Below are positions 57,240 to 64,000 of a stretch of 64,000 bases of DNA, piece by piece. The stretch is from Limisphaerales bacterium (GTDB lineage: Bacteria > Verrucomicrobiota > Verrucomicrobiia > Limisphaerales > UBA1100). The stretch lies in contig JACNJL010000028.1 of NCBI GenBank assembly GCA_014382585.1, positions 111,019 to 175,018 on the forward strand. Direction: 5' to 3'. Under the pieces are notes generated by a model. That model was not told the origin of the DNA, did not search any database, and saw only the letters and a list, made by a program, of their open reading frames with translations. Positions within the stretch are counted from its first letter, which is position 1; each line of letters begins with the position of its first letter. The translations under genes were made by a program, and so were the position numbers.

Positions 57240-57717
57240 CAATCGAAAAGCCTTTCCTCGTCACTGTCTTCACATTATTGGAAATCGTCAAGGTTGATTC
57301 CCGTTGCCGCCATTCAAACCCGCGCCCGCTAAGGGACGCATCGCCATCCGCCCGCCGGAGAGTCATCGGCCCATCCGAGGAGGCAACGTGAGTGCGGAAA
57401 CTAAATAAACACTCGGGCGCTTCGATAATCAAGCTCACTTTTCGAGCCACCCCGTCATATTCGTAGGTTTCCAGACGCATTTCGGTGATGAGCATCATCC
57501 CGCCTTCCACTTCCTTCGCGGTGTCGCCGGTGAGCAAAGACTTCATTCGCCCCGTCGCGCGTTCGTATTCAGGGTATTTGATTCGCTTTTGCCCTGCTTC
57601 ACTCGGGCCGACTGATTCCCCATCCGCCTCCGGCTGCCCCGGCGCATCCTTACAACTGACCATTGCACAAATTCCCAACAACGCCAGCCCCACGGCAATG
57701 AAACATTTATTGTTCAC
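57232..57717 (-). CDS. lptC: LptC-like LPS export protein with lipoprotein-type N-terminus
   Basis: 161 residues from a GTG. The N-terminus (NNKCFIAVGLALLGICAMVSC) has a signal-like helix ending in MVSC, close to a lipobox, so it may be lipid-anchored rather than held by a transmembrane helix as in E. coli. The body has the LptC/OstA-like block MLITEMRLETYEYDGVARKV, with FSFRTHVASSDGPMTLRRAD. The position between kdsC and lptA supports LptC. Sequence conservation in LptC is low, so the assignment leans on context. Confidence 0.75.
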   Translation of the reverse strand: MNNKCFIAVGLALLGICAMVSCKDAPGQPEADGESVGPSEAGQKRIKYPEYERATGRMKSLLTGDTAKEVEGGMMLITEMRLETYEYDGVARKVSLIIEAPECLFSFRTHVASSDGPMTLRRADGDASLSGRGFEWRQRESTLTISNNVKTVTRKGFSIDE

Positions 57718-58261
57718 GATAACCCTCCGGATGCCTGAGTCGCTGGAGAATCGCTGGCATCAGTCCCTGCGACCGCAAAATTTTATCGCACACCTCGCGT
57801 ACCGCGCCCCGGCCGCCGGTGGCGGTGGTCACATATTTTGCTGCGCGCTTCACATCCGGCATCGCGTTACCCACCGCGATGGGCAAACCCACACGATCGA
57901 GCACCGCAAGGTCGTTGATATCGTCGCTCATAAAACAAGCGTCGGCCCACGCAAGCTTCGCTTTTTTCAAAATCGACTCCACTGCAGCCACTTTCGGTTG
58001 CGGTTGTTGCCACAAATAATCCACCTTCAATTCTTTCGCCCGCACCGTCGTCGCCGCCGACTTGCGATTGGAAACCCACCCCACCGGAATTCCCACATGC
58101 TGCAGCAAACGCATCCCCATTCCATCCTGGATGTTGAATTGCTTGAACTCCGTTTTACCGTTGAGGATCACCGTGGCATTCGTCAGCACCCCGTCCACGT
58201 CCGTGAGAAAAATCTTCACGCGCTTAAACATCGCCGTTGTTGCCTTTTTCGAAACGCTCAT
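57707..58261 (-). CDS. kdsC: Kdo-8-phosphate phosphatase, HAD family
   Basis: 184 residues. HAD motif I is FLTDVDGVLTNATV (DxD), motif II GWVSNRKSAATTV, and motif III/IV CFMSDDINDLAVLDRVGLPIA. The lack of a cap domain and the length match KdsC, which dephosphorylates Kdo-8-phosphate. The extension before MFKRVKIFL (about ten residues) may be spurious. It overlaps lptC downstream and kdsA upstream (ATGA). Confidence 0.93.
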   Translation of the reverse strand: MSVSKKATTAMFKRVKIFLTDVDGVLTNATVILNGKTEFKQFNIQDGMGMRLLQHVGIPVGWVSNRKSAATTVRAKELKVDYLWQQPQPKVAAVESILKKAKLAWADACFMSDDINDLAVLDRVGLPIAVGNAMPDVKRAAKYVTTATGGRGAVREVCDKILRSQGLMPAILQRLRHPEGYREQ

Positions 58262-59139
58262 CGCACTGCTTTGTATACTTTTAAAATTTGTTTCAAAACC
58301 TTCGGCATATCGCGCAGCGGAATCATATTCGGCCCATCACTCCAGGATTTTTTTGGATCGGGATGCGTTTCGATGAACAACCCATCGGCCCCCGCCGCAA
58401 TTGCCGCCCGCGCAAGCACCGGCGCAAACTCACCATTGCCGCCAGATTTGTCGCCACCGCCTCCGGGCATTTGCACCGAATGCGTGGCATCGAACACCAC
58501 CGGGAAACCAAACGATTTCATAATTGGCATCGACCGCATATCAGCCACAAGATTGTTATAACCAAACGTCGTGCCGCGATCGGTGACCAATAATTTTTTA
58601 CCGCCCACCGCCGTCGCCTTTTTCACCACTTCCCCCATTTCCTGCGGCGAAAGAAATTGGCCTTTCTTCAAATTCACAATCACCCCCGTCCGCGCTGCCG
58701 CCTCAATCAAATCCGTTTGCCGGCACAGAAACGCCGGGATCTGAATTGCGTCCACCACCTCCGCCGCCGCCATCGCTTGGGCCTCGGTGTGCACATCCGT
58801 CAGCACCGGCACGCCGACTTTTTTGCGCACTTTTGCTAACACCGCCAGTCCCGCCTCAATCCCCGGGCCGCGCTTGGTTTTGCCGGAAGTGCGATTCGCC
58901 TTATCAAAGCTCGCTTTGAAAATATAAGTGATTCCCATCCGCTTGCACGTGTCGCGCATCGTCCGCGCCACTTTGAGACAGAGCACCTCATTCTCTATGA
59001 CACACGGCCCCGCGATGAGAAATAAATGTTTCCCACCGGTCAAGCATCTCCAAAACTGATGATTCGAACCCTCCACGACCGGATGTTTAGCAGCCCACGT
59101 ACTGAATGTAAAGAGAGCGCGCACGATTGACAATTCCAC
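58258..59139 (-). CDS. kdsA: 3-deoxy-D-manno-octulosonate 8-phosphate synthase
   Basis: 293 residues from a GTG at 59139; a GTG at 59076 would give a shorter protein of 272 residues. KdsA condenses PEP with arabinose 5-phosphate. Landmarks: KHLFLIAGPCVIENEVLCLK, YIFKASFDKANRTSGKTKRG, TDVHTEAQAMAAAEVVDAIQ, RQTDLIEAAARTG, and VFDATHSVQMPGGGGDKSGG, plus GLFIETHPDPKKSWSDGPNM. It is the first gene of the kdsA-kdsC-lptCAB-hprK-ptsH-gatCAB run and diverges from the PSD1 gene, whose ATG at 59163 is about 25 bases away. Confidence 0.94.
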   Translation of the reverse strand: MELSIVRALFTFSTWAAKHPVVEGSNHQFWRCLTGGKHLFLIAGPCVIENEVLCLKVARTMRDTCKRMGITYIFKASFDKANRTSGKTKRGPGIEAGLAVLAKVRKKVGVPVLTDVHTEAQAMAAAEVVDAIQIPAFLCRQTDLIEAAARTGVIVNLKKGQFLSPQEMGEVVKKATAVGGKKLLVTDRGTTFGYNNLVADMRSMPIMKSFGFPVVFDATHSVQMPGGGGDKSGGNGEFAPVLARAAIAAGADGLFIETHPDPKKSWSDGPNMIPLRDMPKVLKQILKVYKAVR

Positions 59140-59162
59140 CCCAAATGGCTACGCTAAATCCA

Positions 59163-62100
59163 ATGCGTTTCACGCCCCTCATTTTCATATTACTTGCCGC
59201 CTCGGCCACCGCCGCGCCGCTCAGTTTCAACCGCGACATTCGCCCCATTCTTTCCAACACTTGCTACCAATGCCACGGGCCGGACAGCGCCGCGCGCAAG
59301 GCAAAGTTGCGGCTCGACCGCGAAGCGGATTCGCGCGCGGAATTGAAAGGCGGCGCGCGCGCTATCGTACCGGGCAATCTTTCGGAGAGCGAACTCATCT
59401 ATCGCGTCACCACCGATGACGCGAATGAAAAAATGCCACCCGCCGAATCGCATCGACAACTCACTGCCAAACAAATCGAATTACTCAAACAATGGGTCAA
59501 AGAAGGCGGCAAGTACGAAAAGCATTGGGCCTTCACCCCCCCCAAAGCCGCACCATTGCCCAGTTTGAAATTGAAAAACTGGGCGCGCAATGGGATCGAT
59601 CATTTTGTTCTCGCGCGATTGGAAGCGGAGGAATTGAAACCTTCACCCGAGGCGGACAAGGCCACTTTGCTTCGGCGCGTTTCGTTTGACCTCATCGGCT
59701 TGCCGCCAACCCTCGCCGAACTCAACGCCTTCTTCGCCGACAAATCGCCAAAGGCATTCGAGAAAGCCGTCGATCGCCTCCTTGCCTCGCCGCGTTATGG
59801 CGAGCACATGGCGCGTTACTGGCTCGATGCCGCACGCTACGCCGACACCAACGGCTACCAATACGACACCCACCGCGATATGTGGCCGTGGCGAGATTGG
59901 GTCATCAACGCTTACAACCGCAACCTGCCCTTCGACCAATTCACCATCGAACAACTCGCCGGCGATCTCCTCCCCAACGCCACGCTGCAACAACGCGTCG
60001 CCACCGGTTTCAATCGTAACCACCCCATCACCATCGAGGGCGGCATCATCGACGAAGAATACCGCACCGAATACGTCATCGACCGCGTAACCACTTCCGC
60101 CCAAGTGTGGCTTGGGATGAGCTTCCTCTGCGCTCGCTGCCACGACCACAAGTTTGATCCCATTTCGCAAAAGGAATTTTATCAATTCACCGCCTTCTTC
60201 AATCAAGTCCCCGAGCGCGGAATGCGCGGCTTCACGCCCAATGTAAAAGTGCCCGCTGCATCAAACAAACAACTTATCGCCGAGTTAACCGCTGCGGAAC
60301 AAAAATTAATGACACTGGAAAAACCCATCGCCACGGCGCAGCACCAATGGGAAAAAACCATCGCCACCCAACGTCAGAAACCAATGTGGGCCACTCATAA
60401 ACCCTCCAAAACAACCGGCGGTAAAGGAACCTCCTTCACCCCAATGCCCGACGGCTCCACGCTCGTCGGCGGTAAATCGCCCGCCAGCGAAACGTACACG
60501 CTCCGGTTACACACCAAGCAAACCGGCCTCACCGCCATCCGCCTCGAATGCCTTACCCATCCCAGCCTCCCACACAACGGCGCGGGCCGCGCATTCAACT
60601 CCAATTTTGTGCTCGGCGAATTCGAGGCGGAACTCGTTCCCCCCGCCAAAGACGGCAAGCCGGAGCAAATCAAATTTAAACGTGCCATCGCGGACTATTC
60701 ACAAAACGGCTACAACATCGCCAATACCATCGACGGCAAAACTAACACCGGCTGGGCCGTCGATGGCCCTTCTAAAAAGGAAAATCGCACCGCCATTTTC
60801 ATCGCTGAAAAACCGTTTGGATTCGAAGGCGGCACGGATTTGGAAATCCGTTTGCGCTTTAACTTCGACTCAACCCACAGCATCGGACGCTTTCGTATCA
60901 GCTTCACTGATTCCTCCAAACCGGAATTCCTCGACCGCAATACCCTCCCCACTCTCGCCGCCATCCCATCCGCCAAACGCACTCCCGATCAAGCCCAACA
61001 ATTGCGCGACTTTTACCTCGCCACCGCCGCGCCGGCAGATACCAAGGCGTTGCACCAAAAAATCCAATCCCTCCGCGCCCGGCGCGATGCCCTGCCCAAG
61101 AACAGCCCCAGCCCAATGGTAATGCAGGATATGGCCACTCCCCGAAAAACTTACGTCCTCGAGCGCGGCCAATACGACCAACGTCGCGAAGAAGTTTCCG
61201 CCAACACACCCGCCGCCCTCGGCGCAATGGCGAAGGATGCCCCACGCAACCGACTCGGCCTTGCTCAGTGGCTTGTGAACGGCAGTCATCCGCTCACCGC
61301 GCGGGTGGCAGTGAACCGCGATTGGCAACGCCTCTTCGGCGAGGGGCTGGTAAAAAGCACCGAGGAATTTGGGACGCAAGGCGATTGGCCGAGCCATCCG
61401 GATTTGCTCGACTGGTTGGCGGTTCAATTTGTGGAAAAGGGATGGGATCAAAAAAATTTAATCAAACTCATCGTCACCAGCGCCACCTATCGGCAGGATT
61501 CACGCGCCTCCGCCGCCCTGCTTGCACGCGACCGCGACAACCGCCTGCTTGCGCGCGGGCCGCGCCATCGGCTCGATGCCGAAGTCATCCGCGACAACGC
61601 GCTCGCCGCGAGCGGTTTGTTGCTCGACAAAATTGGCGGTCCCAGCGTTTACCCTTACCACCCCAAAGGCCTCTGGTTGGAGCTGAACAATCGCCCCGGA
61701 TTATCAAAGCCTTACCCCCACGCCAAAGGCGACGCACTCTTTCGCCGCAGCGTTTACACCTATTGGAAACGCACCGTGCCGCCGCCGTCCATGGCCACCT
61801 TCGACGCACCCGAGCGCGAGTTTTGCCTCGTACGCCGCAGCCGCACCAACACGCCGTTGCAAGCGTTCGTGCTGCTTCACGATCCTCAATTCGTCGAAGC
61901 CGCCCGCCAACTCGCCGCCCAAATGATGGCCGCCGCCAAAGACCCGAAGGCCCGCATCACCCACGGCTTCCGCATCATCACCGCCCGCCCGCCCAACACG
62001 CGCGAGCAAGCCATCCTCCAACGCCTCTTCACCGAGCGCTTTGCGTTTTACAAACAGAACCCCAAAGCCGCCGAAGCCCTTCTGGCTATCGGAGAATCCC

Positions 62101-62195
62101 AAACTCCCGAACCCCTCGCCGCCACCGAACACGCCGCATGGACAACGGTGGCTCGGGCGATGATGAACTTAAGCGAAACGATTACGAAAAATTAA
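59163..62195 (+). CDS. PSD1-type planctomycete/verrucomicrobial cytochrome c protein (DUF1549/DUF1553)
   Basis: 1010 residues from ATG 59163 with a signal peptide (RFTPLIFILLAASATAAPL). A PSCyt1 domain carries the single heme motif CYQCHGPDSAARKAKLRLD; DUF1549 begins about residue 130 (WARNGIDHFVLARLEAEELK, RRVSFDLIGLPPTLAELNAF). An intervening beta domain (about 420-620, SETYTLRLHTKQTGL, FRISFTDSSKP) resembles carbohydrate-binding modules. DUF1553 completes the protein (ARVAVNRDWQRLFGEGLV, RHRLDAEVIRDNALAASGLL). These proteins typically neighbour DUF1501 genes, as here, and are signatures of Planctomycetes and Verrucomicrobia. Role unproven. Confidence 0.93.
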   Translation: MRFTPLIFILLAASATAAPLSFNRDIRPILSNTCYQCHGPDSAARKAKLRLDREADSRAELKGGARAIVPGNLSESELIYRVTTDDANEKMPPAESHRQLTAKQIELLKQWVKEGGKYEKHWAFTPPKAAPLPSLKLKNWARNGIDHFVLARLEAEELKPSPEADKATLLRRVSFDLIGLPPTLAELNAFFADKSPKAFEKAVDRLLASPRYGEHMARYWLDAARYADTNGYQYDTHRDMWPWRDWVINAYNRNLPFDQFTIEQLAGDLLPNATLQQRVATGFNRNHPITIEGGIIDEEYRTEYVIDRVTTSAQVWLGMSFLCARCHDHKFDPISQKEFYQFTAFFNQVPERGMRGFTPNVKVPAASNKQLIAELTAAEQKLMTLEKPIATAQHQWEKTIATQRQKPMWATHKPSKTTGGKGTSFTPMPDGSTLVGGKSPASETYTLRLHTKQTGLTAIRLECLTHPSLPHNGAGRAFNSNFVLGEFEAELVPPAKDGKPEQIKFKRAIADYSQNGYNIANTIDGKTNTGWAVDGPSKKENRTAIFIAEKPFGFEGGTDLEIRLRFNFDSTHSIGRFRISFTDSSKPEFLDRNTLPTLAAIPSAKRTPDQAQQLRDFYLATAAPADTKALHQKIQSLRARRDALPKNSPSPMVMQDMATPRKTYVLERGQYDQRREEVSANTPAALGAMAKDAPRNRLGLAQWLVNGSHPLTARVAVNRDWQRLFGEGLVKSTEEFGTQGDWPSHPDLLDWLAVQFVEKGWDQKNLIKLIVTSATYRQDSRASAALLARDRDNRLLARGPRHRLDAEVIRDNALAASGLLLDKIGGPSVYPYHPKGLWLELNNRPGLSKPYPHAKGDALFRRSVYTYWKRTVPPPSMATFDAPEREFCLVRRSRTNTPLQAFVLLHDPQFVEAARQLAAQMMAAAKDPKARITHGFRIITARPPNTREQAILQRLFTERFAFYKQNPKAAEALLAIGESQTPEPLAATEHAAWTTVARAMMNLSETITKN

Positions 62196-62222
62196 ATTTT
62201 AAATTACCAATGCCCAAAACCC

Positions 62223-62404
62223 AATGACCAAGGAATTCCCAATCCCCAATTACCAAGCGCAAGCCAGACGCGTGGTTTTGGAGGGACGAGCTTGCGAGTC
62301 CGTTTGCGGATTGAGCGTGCGCGGACCCGCAAGCTCGCCCCTCCATTTTCGCTCATTGAATCATTGCTCATTCCTTGGGATTTGCTCATTGGGCCTTGGT
62401 CATT
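62223..62404. repeat. Nested inverted-repeat element between the PSD1 and DUF1501 genes
   Basis: Outer arms AATGACCAAGG (62223-62233) and its inverse CCTTGGTCATT (62394-62404) surround a longer inner inverted repeat, 62280-62302 against 62322-62344 (GGAGGGACGAGCTTGCGAG in the left arm), matching at 21 of 23 positions with a 19-base loop. The element fills most of the gap in a normally tightly spaced gene pair and has no reading frame. It resembles a small non-autonomous mobile element. The phrase CCCAATGACCAA recurs near 16983. Confidence 0.75.
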
Positions 62405-62420
62405 CACCCCTCCTTGAAAA

Positions 62421-63863
62421 ATGATAATTGATAATTCCATAAACCGCCGCCATTTCTTCCACCGCTCCGCCACCGGCATCGGCACCGCCGCCCTTGCCTC
62501 GCTGCTCAACGAAAATCTCTTCGCAAAGCCAAAGTTGCCCGACTTAATGTCCGGTTTGCCCGACGTGCCCCATTTCGCACCCAAGGCCAAGCGCGTTATT
62601 TATATGTACCAAAGCGGCGCTCCATCGCAGGTCGATCTCTTCGACCCCAAGCCTTCACTCGAGAAACTCAACGGCCAAAACCTGCCGGACTCCATCCGGA
62701 AAGGCCAACGCCTCACCGGAATGACCTCAAGGCAGAAAACTTTCCCCGCCGCCAAATCGTTTTCCCCATTTCGCGCCCACGGCCAGAGCGGCACGCAAAT
62801 CAGCGACGTCCTTCCGTGGCATCACAAAATCGTCGACGAAATCTGCCTCATCCGCTCGATGCACACCGAGGCCATCAACCACGATCCCGCCATCACCTTT
62901 TTCCAAACCGGCCACCAACAACCCGGCCGGCCCAGCCTCGGCGCGTGGGCCAGCTACGGCCTCGGCAGCGCCAGCAAAGACCTCCCCGCCTTCGTCGTCC
63001 TCCACAGCAAATGCACCGATCCCCAGGCCCAACCGCTCTACGCGCGACTTTGGGGCAGCGGCTTTTTGCCTAGCAATCATCAGGGCGTTAAATTCCGTTC
63101 CGGCAACAACCCCGTCCTCTATCTAAACGATCCCACCGGCGACACCCCCCAAGGCCGCCGTCAACTCCTCGATTCACTTGCCCAGCTCAACACCCTCCGC
63201 CGTGAAGACACCGGCAACCCCGAAATTGATACCCGCATCGCCGCGTACGAGATGGCGCACCGAATGCAAATGAGCGTGCCCGACCTCACCGACCTCAGCA
63301 AAGAACCCGCCAGCACCTTCAAACTCTACGGCGAAGACGCCCGCATCCCCGGCACCCACGCCGCCAACTGCCTCCTCGCCCGCCGACTGGCCGAGCGCGA
63401 CGTCCGCTTCATTCAGCTTTACCACCGCGGCTGGGATCACCACAGCGGATTGCCAGGTCGCCATCCAAAAATCGCCAAAGAAACCGACCAAGGCAGTGCC
63501 GCCCTCGTGCTGGATTTAAAAGAACGCGGCCTCCTCGACGACACCCTCATCATCTGGGGCGGCGAATTCGGCCGCACCGTCTACCGCCAAGGCGGCAACG
63601 CCAACAGCTTCGGCCGTGACCACCATCCCCGCTGCTTCTCCCTGTGGCTAGCCGGCGGCGGCATCAAAGGCGGCATCACCCACGGCCAAACCGACGACTG
63701 GTGCTACAACATCGCCAAAGACCCCGTCCACGTCCACGACCTAAACGCCACCCTCCTCCACCTCCTAGGCATCAACCACGAAAAATTGACGTACCGATAC
63801 CAAGGCAGAGACTACCGCCTAACGGATGTGCACGGAAAAGTGGTGAAGAAGATATTGGTATAA
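62421..63863 (+). CDS. Tat-exported DUF1501 protein
   Basis: 480 residues with a twin-arginine-type signal (NRRHFFHRSATGIGTAALA). DUF1501 features: RVIYMYQSGAPSQVDLFDPK, QSGTQISDVLPWHHKIVDEI, SMHTEAINHDPAITFFQTGH, DTLIIWGGEFGRTVY and LNATLLHLLGINHEKLTYR. The family is related to the alkaline phosphatase/sulphatase fold, and its C-terminal HHPRCFSLWLAGGGIKGG region carries His residues. It usually pairs with a PSD1 cytochrome gene; the two are thought to act together in the periplasm, but no function is established. Confidence 0.92.
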   Translation: MIIDNSINRRHFFHRSATGIGTAALASLLNENLFAKPKLPDLMSGLPDVPHFAPKAKRVIYMYQSGAPSQVDLFDPKPSLEKLNGQNLPDSIRKGQRLTGMTSRQKTFPAAKSFSPFRAHGQSGTQISDVLPWHHKIVDEICLIRSMHTEAINHDPAITFFQTGHQQPGRPSLGAWASYGLGSASKDLPAFVVLHSKCTDPQAQPLYARLWGSGFLPSNHQGVKFRSGNNPVLYLNDPTGDTPQGRRQLLDSLAQLNTLRREDTGNPEIDTRIAAYEMAHRMQMSVPDLTDLSKEPASTFKLYGEDARIPGTHAANCLLARRLAERDVRFIQLYHRGWDHHSGLPGRHPKIAKETDQGSAALVLDLKERGLLDDTLIIWGGEFGRTVYRQGGNANSFGRDHHPRCFSLWLAGGGIKGGITHGQTDDWCYNIAKDPVHVHDLNATLLHLLGINHEKLTYRYQGRDYRLTDVHGKVVKKILV

Positions 63864-64000
63864 AGCAGGATTTAAGAGAAAATCTCGAATCTAAAATGGC
63901 AGTGCCTTATGCACCAAGATTGTCGTCAGTAGCCGAAAAGAAGAAATGAAACTTTCACGATTTTTCTTGTTGACAAAACCGCCGAATCAACCAACCTGAC

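Noticed and set aside
57485..58561. 358-residue plus-strand frame across lptC, kdsC and kdsA
   Set aside because: It is antisense to three conserved genes, and the translation has no recognisable motif.
59127..59155. TTGACA upstream of the PSD1 gene as a promoter
   Set aside because: The best -10 candidate matches only three of six bases and would leave almost no leader before the ATG.
61268..62227. 319-residue frame overlapping the 3' part of the PSD1 gene
   Set aside because: The Arg/Pro/His-rich translation is a frame-shifted shadow of the conserved DUF1553 domain.
63970..64000. TTGACA followed by the window end as a promoter
   Set aside because: No -10-like hexamer lies at a usual distance before the window ends, and the downstream gene is not visible.

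Overview
The window looks like a chromosomal segment of a Gram-negative bacterium of the Planctomycetes-Verrucomicrobia-Chlamydiae group, most likely Verrucomicrobiota. The evidence is a PSD1-type cytochrome (DUF1549/DUF1553) gene next to a Tat-exported DUF1501 gene, a Tat-exported Gfo/Idh/MocA oxidoreductase, an FG-GAP/VCBS secreted protein and a truncated TPR-tailed protein like those of verrucomicrobial DUF2723 proteins, alongside Kdo and Lpt (LPS) genes. The assignment rests on family content recalled from memory; no search was run. By eye the DNA is moderately GC-rich throughout except for one AT-rich two-gene patch at about 10.4-11.8 kb.

Layout. 0-10.2 kb: end of a TPR protein, then a minus-strand run aspS-grpE-dnaJ-rsmE with overlapping start/stop codons, a small lipoprotein plus FG-GAP pair, and pyruvate phosphate dikinase with a clear terminator. 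10.4-11.8 kb: two AT-rich genes for exported proteins of unknown function. 11.8-19.2 kb: a fused siroheme-decarboxylase-like protein with a HemW homologue, uvrB, an AlgH/YqgE protein, a 37-residue lipoprotein, transketolase and tRNA-Arg(CCG). 19.3-24.6 kb: a small acidic protein, a Tat-exported oxidoreductase, a MidA-like methyltransferase, then tlyA-nadK-lacI-type regulator. 24.9-30 kb (minus strand): moeB-rhodanese, nusB, PHP phosphoesterase, ftsY, ribD, ribE. 30-36.8 kb: purine nucleoside phosphorylase and cytidine deaminase (plus), M29 aminopeptidase, mazG, proB (minus), M42 peptidase (plus), and two proteins of unknown role. 36.8-45.6 kb (plus): recG, DUF2270, hisC, argA, an anchored protein, YkuD, proA and a possible permuted ATP-grasp enzyme. 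45.5-52.8 kb: ilvC, ilvH, an HTH-metallo-beta-lactamase protein, a TPR lipoprotein, mpl and gatB. 52.8-59.1 kb (minus): kdsA-kdsC-lptC-lptA-lptB-hprK-ptsH-gatC-gatA-gatB, running from Kdo synthesis and LPS transport through an HPr/HPr-kinase switch to tRNA amidation. 59.1-63.9 kb: the PSD1 and DUF1501 pair, split by an inverted-repeat element.

The gene order is compact. Several same-strand neighbours overlap by ATGA, TGATG or TAATG, and four convergent pairs share their stop codons. The non-coding DNA holds small palindromic repeats: a 29-base hairpin present twice, each time covering the stop codon of a gene, a 23-base-arm inverted repeat near 62.3 kb, a degenerate inverted-repeat element near 24.7 kb, and a 13-base tandem repeat near 17.0 kb. 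No stretch longer than 300 bases lacks a gene. The largest gaps are 10187-10418 (nothing definite seen), 24637-24857 and 62196-62420 (repeats). I saw no CRISPR array, prophage, transposase or obvious defence locus. No complete new system stands out. The best leads are the AT-rich pair, the fused siroheme-decarboxylase-like protein beside HemW, the ATP-grasp-like gene behind proA, and the stop-codon hairpins.
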